In this document: positions 6,414-10,081 of the stretch, in pieces
Layout: each line of letters begins with the position of its first letter
How positions within the stretch are numbered: position 1 is the first letter of the stretch
Origin: Thiobacillus sp. UBA6918
GTDB lineage: Bacteria; Pseudomonadota; Gammaproteobacteria; Burkholderiales; Thiobacillaceae
Direction of reading: 5' to 3'
NCBI GenBank assembly: GCA_002450925.1
Contig: DKAU01000107.1
Location: 18,825-28,905, forward strand
Length of the DNA stretch: 10,081 nt
Notes under the pieces: model-generated
Seen by the model: only the letters and a program-made list of their open reading frames with translations
What the model was told of the DNA's origin: nothing
Database searches by the model: none
Position numbers and translations under genes: made by a program

Positions 6414-6857
6414 TTAGCTACGACGTCGAGCTTCGAAGTGCACCACGCCCTGTACGATATTCGAGTAGGGAAATGAATCGAGGCTGCCATGGCTGGAAAT
6501 CGCTGACTCAATCAGTGCGAAGGCATCTTCGACCTTGTCGCTGCCATTCATGGCCAATTGCAGTCCTTTTAGCCCGCCGCACTGGATTTTGAGCTCCTTG
6601 GCGTGAGGTAGTTGCGCGCCAACATGTGGAATCTTCAGCGCAAAGGCGGAGTGGCCGCGCAACAGTGTTTTCAACTCCAGGCAGCGGGCCTGCGCAGTAG
6701 GATCGCCGCAATTGATCGTTTCACGTTCTGCCAGCAGATGTTTCTCCGCTTTGCTGCAGGTGATGCAGCGAGCTAGAACGCCTTTTTCGAATGCACACGG
6801 TGTCGGGTTGACCGACTTGCGGGCATCGCGGTATGCATCCTCGTTGTACTCACTCAT
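6414..6857 (-). CDS. Cysteine-rich conserved hypothetical protein
   Basis: This 147-aa soluble protein is not assigned to a named family. It has six cysteines, five of them in the first 60 residues: Cys21, Cys31, Cys34, Cys50 and Cys59 (C-x9-C-x2-C-x15-C-x8-C), and then Cys93 in the I-Q-C-G-G-L motif. The C-x2-C pair plus spaced cysteines suggests a zinc site or iron-sulfur cluster; this is inference. The C-terminal part (about 75-140) is mixed alpha/beta and ends in an Arg-rich tail. There is no signal peptide, which argues against a disulfide-rich exported protein. The ATG at 6857 has an AGGA ribosome site 8 nt upstream (in GAGGATGCGCACATG). The gene lies 150 bp after the 74-aa gene and before the Sfum_1244 gene in the same direction, so it may be the distal part of the dsrS operon or start a separate transcript. 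Confidence 0.78.
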   Translation of the reverse strand: MSEYNEDAYRDARKSVNPTPCAFEKGVLARCITCSKAEKHLLAERETINCGDPTAQARCLELKTLLRGHSAFALKIPHVGAQLPHAKELKIQCGGLKGLQLAMNGSDKVEDAFALIESAISSHGSLDSFPYSNIVQGVVHFEARRRS

Positions 6858-6867
6858 GTGCGCATCC

Positions 6868-6939
6868 TCATAAACCTACTGCGCGTTTCGTCTGCTGTGT
6901 TGCTTGGTGCTCTGAATGCTCATGTATATCCGTATACAT
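6868..6939 (-). CDS. Possible 23-codon leader ORF
   Basis: An ATG at 6939 is preceded by AGGAAG 4 nt upstream, a better ribosome site than several real genes here have. The reading frame runs 23 codons (starting MYTDIHEHSE, Gln/His/Thr-rich) and its TGA stop overlaps the GAGG ribosome site of the 147-aa gene. The start codon lies in one arm of the palindrome at 6922-6939. The layout fits a leader or coupling peptide. Length and composition alone cannot exclude chance. Confidence 0.2.
   Translation of the reverse strand: MYTDIHEHSEHQATQQTKRAVGL
6922..6939. promoter_or_regulatory. Palindrome ATGTATA-TCCG-TATACAT, candidate operator or hairpin
   Basis: Perfect 7-bp arms with a 4-nt spacer, centred about 74 bp upstream of the 147-aa gene in the 150-bp gap after the 74-aa gene. 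The TGT-N10-ACA spacing is that of CRP/FNR-superfamily sites and not of the LexA box (TGT-N8-ACA). As RNA it would form a hairpin without a T tract, so it is not a classic terminator. The bound protein is unknown. Confidence 0.4.
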
Positions 6940-7007
6940 TCCGCTTCCTGCGCGCCTTGCAGCCGAGCCTGCTCGCGAAGATTTCTGAGGGTGCGCAGGG
7001 CATTAAA

Positions 7008-7232
7008 TCAATAATCCTCGCCGGTGGTCGGCGGCTTTTCACGTACCTCGCCCAGCATTTCTTCGGCGTGAAGCTCATTCTCGGCAAAGATGACCTTGAT
7101 GGAATAGTTGTCGGCGCCCGTCAGCTTGCCGCGCAGTTCCTTGGCATGTGCCGAAGCATCCTTGAACTTGTCGAACTCAGCGATTTTCTTGACGATTTGA
7201 AAGGGATGGATTTCGTATACGAAGTAGGGCAT
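7008..7232 (-). CDS. Conserved small protein of the dsrS operon (74 aa)
   Basis: This 74-aa soluble protein has no recognised domain. It begins M-P-Y-F-V-Y-E-I, a beta-strand pattern, followed by a charged helix (about 15-38) with A-H-A-K-E-L-R, a strand Y-S-I-K-V-I-F-A, and a second helix N-E-L-H-A-E-E-M-L, then a disordered acidic tail. Such a beta-alpha-beta-alpha layout would suit a small binding or adaptor protein. Its ATG overlaps the TAA stop of the S24-like gene by one base (TAATG), and GGAG lies about 9 nt upstream, so it is translationally coupled to that gene. This makes a functional partnership likely. A 150-bp gap follows before the next gene. Confidence 0.82.
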   Translation of the reverse strand: MPYFVYEIHPFQIVKKIAEFDKFKDASAHAKELRGKLTGADNYSIKVIFAENELHAEEMLGEVREKPPTTGEDY

Positions 7233-7624
7233 TAGTGTTTCTCCGGTTCAATATAGTATTTGACTGATTTGCGTCTGCCCGGCTGTTTTTTCAAGATCAC
7301 CACGCCCTTGACGCAGGACAAATCTGCAATGGGGTGGTCCGGGTAGGACGGGTTGAGCGCATGCAGCGCCCAGCCGGCATCGCGTTTTACCAACTGGCGG
7401 AAGGTGTATTCCTCATTGTGAAACGCGATGACATAGGAACCATCCTTGGCCAGCCCTTCTGGCTCGATGACAATAATTTCCTGATCGAAAAATTCCGGCT
7501 CCATGCTGTCGCCCAGAACCATGAGCGCGAACGGCTCGGCTTCGGAACACGCGCTTAAGGCTTGGTCCTGGGGTTGATCCGCAGAAACGACCGGGATGTT
7601 GATGGGTTTGCGTTTGAATTCCAT
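7232..7624 (-). CDS. S24/LexA-fold protein, lone domain, catalytic Lys replaced
   Basis: This 130-aa protein is the C-terminal peptidase-like domain of the LexA/UmuD/CI group (family S24) without any helix-turn-helix. It shows L-G-D-S-M-E-P-E-F with the nucleophile-equivalent Ser40 and then I-I-V-I-E-P and G-S-Y-V-I-A-F. Where LexA has E-V-T-V-K-R-L with catalytic Lys156, this protein has E-Y-T-F-R-Q-L, so Arg76 takes the Lys position, 36 residues after Ser40 (37 in LexA). Lys80 is four residues further on and could only substitute with a local shift. No Ala-Gly or Cys-Gly self-cleavage site is evident at the N-terminus. It is therefore probably a binding or dimerising module, not a self-cleaving repressor. 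The ATG at 7624 is preferred over GTG at 7633 because it overlaps the previous stop as TAATG and AGGTGG sits about 7 nt upstream. It is coupled on both sides to small genes. Confidence 0.85.
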   Translation of the reverse strand: MEFKRKPINIPVVSADQPQDQALSACSEAEPFALMVLGDSMEPEFFDQEIIVIEPEGLAKDGSYVIAFHNEEYTFRQLVKRDAGWALHALNPSYPDHPIADLSCVKGVVILKKQPGRRKSVKYYIEPEKH

Positions 7625-7845
7625 TAAAGCCACCTGACCAGATAAAAAATTCGGAATCCTTCTGACGAACGCGAAGGGCCGATTACGATTGCGGGATGCA
7701 AGTTTTCCTCCGCACGCTCAAGTGCTTCAGCTTCGCTCGCCACAGTTTCTACCACGCCTTCCGGATAGCGCTTGCGTGTCTTGTTGGGACTGCGGATCAG
7801 CGCGGGCAGTTCCTTGATCTGCGAGGGGTCGAGATAGAGTTTCAT
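7624..7845 (-). CDS. Conserved small protein of the dsrS operon (73 aa)
   Basis: This 73-aa soluble protein has no recognised family. It starts M-K-L-Y-L-D-P, followed by a basic stretch S-P-N-K-T-R-K-R-Y (about 19-27), a strand G-V-V-E-T-V, a Glu/Ala-rich helix (about 37-48), and C-terminal hydrophobic strands A-I-V-I-G and F-R-I-F-Y-L-V-R-W-L. The basic patch could contact nucleic acid, but this is a guess. Its ATG overlaps the TGA of dsrS (ATGA, 4 nt) and its TAA overlaps the ATG of the S24-like gene (TAATG), so it is locked between them in translation. That arrangement supports it being a real gene and a partner of its neighbours. Confidence 0.8.
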   Translation of the reverse strand: MKLYLDPSQIKELPALIRSPNKTRKRYPEGVVETVASEAEALERAEENLHPAIVIGPSRSSEGFRIFYLVRWL

Positions 7846-8978
7846 TTCACGGGAATTCTCAGGACTTGCACAGCCATGTTGATAGGCGAAATCAATGGCT
7901 CAATTTTACGCCGCATCAGCGCACCCACGGCAGAGTTGCGCAGCAACCAGGGGTCGGCAGTTTTGCTGGTGAGGCCGGATAGCGCCAGCATGGCTTCGAT
8001 GCCCTGGCGATATTGCGGTGCGGCAGCCAGAACGGCCTGCAATTCTTGCGGTGCTTCCTGTTCTCCGCGGGTAATGGCACCGGCCTGGGCAAACAGCTCT
8101 TCCAGGTCTTCCGTCTTGATTGGATAGCCCATGCTGTGAAAGTAGCGGCTGATGGCATCGAGCAGCGCATAAACAACCAGCGAGGTGGAAGGTCTTGTCA
8201 AAACTTCGGCAATGGCTTTCAGATAGGTTTGTCCGTTGGCAGAGAGCAGGGAAAGGAAACGTTCGGCGTAGACATTGCCGCTTTTGGCCAGCGGCCCAAG
8301 CAATTTTTCGGCTTCTGCATAATCGGCGCGTGCGGGTTGGTCGTCAGGCAGCGTCTCCGGCATGAATTCCAGAAAGCCGATGAAGTAGTAGGGCACGCCC
8401 TTGGCCATGCGCCAGAGCTTGGCCGTAGTCTGTTCATCGGCGAGTTTGCCGTAAAGCACCAGGCGAATGGTGTGCATGCGGGCATCCGTGCTTTCCTCGA
8501 ATGGCAGATGCTCGATCAAAAAATCGGCCAGCACCTTGCCCATCTGGCCTTTGATGACGGCTTCCTTTTCCAGCATCCAGCGTGCGATTTCCATCGTAGG
8601 CTGGCACCACCATGCCCGTCGTGCAAGTTCATCGGTTAGGCCAGGCGCATGCGCAACCGCTACCACCGCTTCAGGTTCGCCCAGCAGCAGCAAAGCTTCC
8701 AGGTTTTTGTCCGAGGTCTGGCCCATACGCGTCCAGCGTTGTAAATAAACGGGATAGCCCCCGGGCGAGCCGAGCGCATGACCTCCGAGGAACTCCTTGA
8801 CCCGACCGATGTACTGATCGGTGCGGCAGTTTGGGTGCAGCTGGATTTTCGCCTCGCCGCTCTCGGTAAGGGCGTAGAGCGTCAGTACGCCTTCGTCGAT
8901 GCGCACCGCTTGTATGGGGTTGGCCATCATCAGGACGTTAAGCCGCAGGCTGTCTTCGGAAGAAAGTTCGTTCTTCAT
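7842..8978 (-). CDS. dsrS: DsrS-like sulfur metabolism protein
   Basis: This 378-aa protein is recognised as DsrS from its N-terminal E-D-S-L-R-L-N-V-L, the block G-S-P-G-G-Y-P-V-Y-L-Q-R-W-T-R-M-G (70-86), the block L-L-L-L-G-E-P-E-A-V-V-A-V-A-H (96-110) leading into L-A-R-R-A-W-W, and I-E-H-L-P-F-E-E. In Allochromatium vinosum DsrS is a soluble cytoplasmic product encoded at the end of the dsr cluster and was linked to regulation of dsr expression in oxidation of stored sulfur. It has no known catalytic motif, and most of the chain looks alpha-helical. No dsrAB or other dsr genes are in this window, and related proteins occur in betaproteobacteria away from dsr clusters, so a role in sulfur oxidation here is not assured. 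Its ATG overlaps the vWA gene's TAA (TAATG) with no clear ribosome site, implying dependence on upstream translation; its TGA overlaps the next start. Confidence 0.78.
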   Translation of the reverse strand: MKNELSSEDSLRLNVLMMANPIQAVRIDEGVLTLYALTESGEAKIQLHPNCRTDQYIGRVKEFLGGHALGSPGGYPVYLQRWTRMGQTSDKNLEALLLLGEPEAVVAVAHAPGLTDELARRAWWCQPTMEIARWMLEKEAVIKGQMGKVLADFLIEHLPFEESTDARMHTIRLVLYGKLADEQTTAKLWRMAKGVPYYFIGFLEFMPETLPDDQPARADYAEAEKLLGPLAKSGNVYAERFLSLLSANGQTYLKAIAEVLTRPSTSLVVYALLDAISRYFHSMGYPIKTEDLEELFAQAGAITRGEQEAPQELQAVLAAAPQYRQGIEAMLALSGLTSKTADPWLLRNSAVGALMRRKIEPLISPINMAVQVLRIPVK

Positions 8979-10081
8979 TAGTTCAACTGGATGCGCTTGC
9001 CCCAGGGTACGGGCTTCTTGCCTTTGACCAGCCAGATGACCGGATAAACCGGGGCATGATCGGGAAACTCCGCATCGGCATCAGTAAAGTAAACCAGCGC
9101 GTCGGGGCGCAGGTTCTCGTTTTCCACCCATTCAAACACCGGCGCGAAATCGGTGCCGCCGCCACCCTGAAAGGTGCGCGGTAGACGGAACTCCTCCCAG
9201 GGCTCGAATACCCAGGGGCCGTCCTCAGCCAGTTTGGCGTCACATGCCAGGAGTGTGATGCGCACAGGTAGCGCGCCCTTGATGGCATTGATCTCGGACA
9301 GGAATTCCGACAGTTCATCTTCTCCAATGGATCCTGAAGTGTCGATGGCGACGATAAGGTCACACTGCGAGCTTTTCAGCGAGGGCAGAATCATGTCGCC
9401 CTCGCGGCGTGAAGGCCGCATGTAGTTGTAGTCGTTGCGGGCCTGGTCAAAAAAGTAGTGCGCCAGCAGCGTGCGCCATGGCAGCTTGGGTTCCAGCCAC
9501 GCATCGACCATACGTGCCATCGCGCCACCCAGTTTGCCAGCCTGTTGGGCTTGCTGTGCTGCGCTGGCGAGGTACTGCTGCCATTTCTGCGCCAGTTCTT
9601 CACGTTCCTGAGCTGTCAGCGGTACCGGAAGATTGTCCTTGTCGTCATCTTCTCCGGCTTTCTGGCCGGTTTGTCCTTGCTGGGGATTGGGCTTTGCTCC
9701 GCCGCCTTCACCCTGTTGCGATTCCTGATTTTTTGGTTTCGATCCTCCACCGGATTTTCCCTGCTGATCCTGCGGCGCATCCTCCGGGGGGGGATCCTGA
9801 CTCTGGCCGTTCTGGCTGCCTTCGGCGTTGTTGTCGTAAAGATGTTGGTCGAGTGTTTCGTTGTCGAGGCTGTCATCGAGGCAGGGGTAGATCTCCTCGG
9901 CGCTCATGCCGGCGAAGGTCGGCTCGTGCAGGATGCCGTGCGGGGGACGCAGGCCCTCCTCGATCAGCAGCGGATTGACGGCGTAGTCGCAGGCCACGTC
10001 CCAGCAGTGGCGGATGCGATGGCCGCGGCGGGCGAAGTGCGAGAGCGCACAGTGCAGTGCCTCGTGCGCCAGCATGAACTG
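8978..10081 (-). CDS. vWA-like metallopeptidase-related protein (DUF2201), 5' end outside window
   Basis: The reading frame stays open to the window edge, so the N-terminus is missing; 367 codons are visible. Numbering from the first visible codon (Gln), H6-E-A-L-H10 is an HExxH zinc motif in a DUF2201_N-type domain, followed by C-D-Y-A-V-N and G-M-S-A-E-E-I-Y, both typical of that domain. A Gln/Gly/Pro/Asp-rich disordered linker (about 85-150) leads to a helical part and a von Willebrand factor A-like domain with a complete metal-ion site: Asp247-x-Ser249-x-Ser251, Thr310 and Asp334. Such proteins are usually encoded beside a MoxR-type AAA+ ATPase and are thought to help assemble or insert metal cofactors; whether HExxH is proteolytic is unknown. 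The MoxR gene would be expected just right of the window (inference). It heads the coupled gene train, its TAA overlapping the dsrS ATG. Confidence 0.9.
   Translation of the reverse strand, partial: QFMLAHEALHCALSHFARRGHRIRHCWDVACDYAVNPLLIEEGLRPPHGILHEPTFAGMSAEEIYPCLDDSLDNETLDQHLYDNNAEGSQNGQSQDPPPEDAPQDQQGKSGGGSKPKNQESQQGEGGGAKPNPQQGQTGQKAGEDDDKDNLPVPLTAQEREELAQKWQQYLASAAQQAQQAGKLGGAMARMVDAWLEPKLPWRTLLAHYFFDQARNDYNYMRPSRREGDMILPSLKSSQCDLIVAIDTSGSIGEDELSEFLSEINAIKGALPVRITLLACDAKLAEDGPWVFEPWEEFRLPRTFQGGGGTDFAPVFEWVENENLRPDALVYFTDADAEFPDHAPVYPVIWLVKGKKPVPWGKRIQLN

Noticed and set aside
6922..6939. SOS (LexA) box next to an S24-fold gene
   Set aside because: The arms give TGT-N10-ACA, two bases longer than the LexA spacing of TGT-N8-ACA, and the CTG/CAG ends are missing.
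6922..7003. 27-codon minus-strand ORF just after the 74-aa gene
   Set aside because: The ATG at 7003 lacks a well-spaced ribosome site and the peptide is unremarkable; the overlapping mini-ORF at 6868-6939 has better signals.
6858..7235. Plus-strand open frame spanning the gap and the 74-aa gene
   Set aside because: It runs antisense to the 74-aa gene, which is supported by TAATG coupling and a ribosome site; the frame's GTG/ATG context is poor.
8013..8639. Plus-strand open frame (208 codons) opposite dsrS
   Set aside because: dsrS is recognised by several conserved blocks on the minus strand; the opposite frame shows no family resemblance.
9409..9978. Plus-strand open frame (189 codons) opposite the vWA protein
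   Set aside because: It is Arg/Cys/Pro-rich without domain or ribosome site, and it is antisense to a gene with intact HExxH and MIDAS motifs.

Overview
The window looks like chromosomal DNA of a betaproteobacterium, most likely from the sulfur- or iron-oxidising and denitrifying Nitrosomonadales group (Sulfuricella/Gallionella/Thiobacillus-like). This is inferred from a NarX/NarL-type two-component pair, a DsrS homologue, a Sfum_1244-family protein and moderately high GC coding DNA. No rRNA, tRNA, CRISPR array or transposase gene was seen.

Region 1 (1-2804) is a lower-GC segment (about 43% GC in 541-600, against about 60% in 4081-4140). After a strong hairpin terminator of an upstream gene it carries three plus-strand genes for exported or membrane-anchored proteins: a 427-aa periplasmic protein, a 154-aa lipoprotein and a 174-aa DUF2939 protein. 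About 225 bp of non-coding DNA with two palindromes and a likely bidirectional terminator follows. Two weakly related 22-nt elements lie in opposite orientation at the edges of this segment.

Region 2 (2805-5294) holds a minus-strand two-component operon, a soluble GAF-domain histidine kinase followed by a NarL-type response regulator. Divergent from it is a plus-strand zinc-ribbon NUDIX hydrolase. The 91-bp gap between kinase and NUDIX gene should hold both promoters.

Region 3 (5284-10081) is a long minus-strand gene train. In transcription order it encodes a vWA/zinc-metallopeptidase-like DUF2201 protein (5' end outside the window), DsrS, a 73-aa protein, an S24/LexA-fold protein without a DNA-binding domain and with Arg at the catalytic Lys position, a 74-aa protein, then after 150 bp a cysteine-rich 147-aa protein, and after 77 bp a Sfum_1244-family protein. 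The first five genes are joined by 1-nt (TAATG) or 4-nt (ATGA) stop/start overlaps, so they are almost certainly one translationally coupled operon and probably one functional module. This module, with DsrS beside a metallopeptidase/vWA protein and a probably non-cleaving LexA-fold protein, is the best candidate here for an undescribed system. Its biochemical role cannot be read from the sequence.
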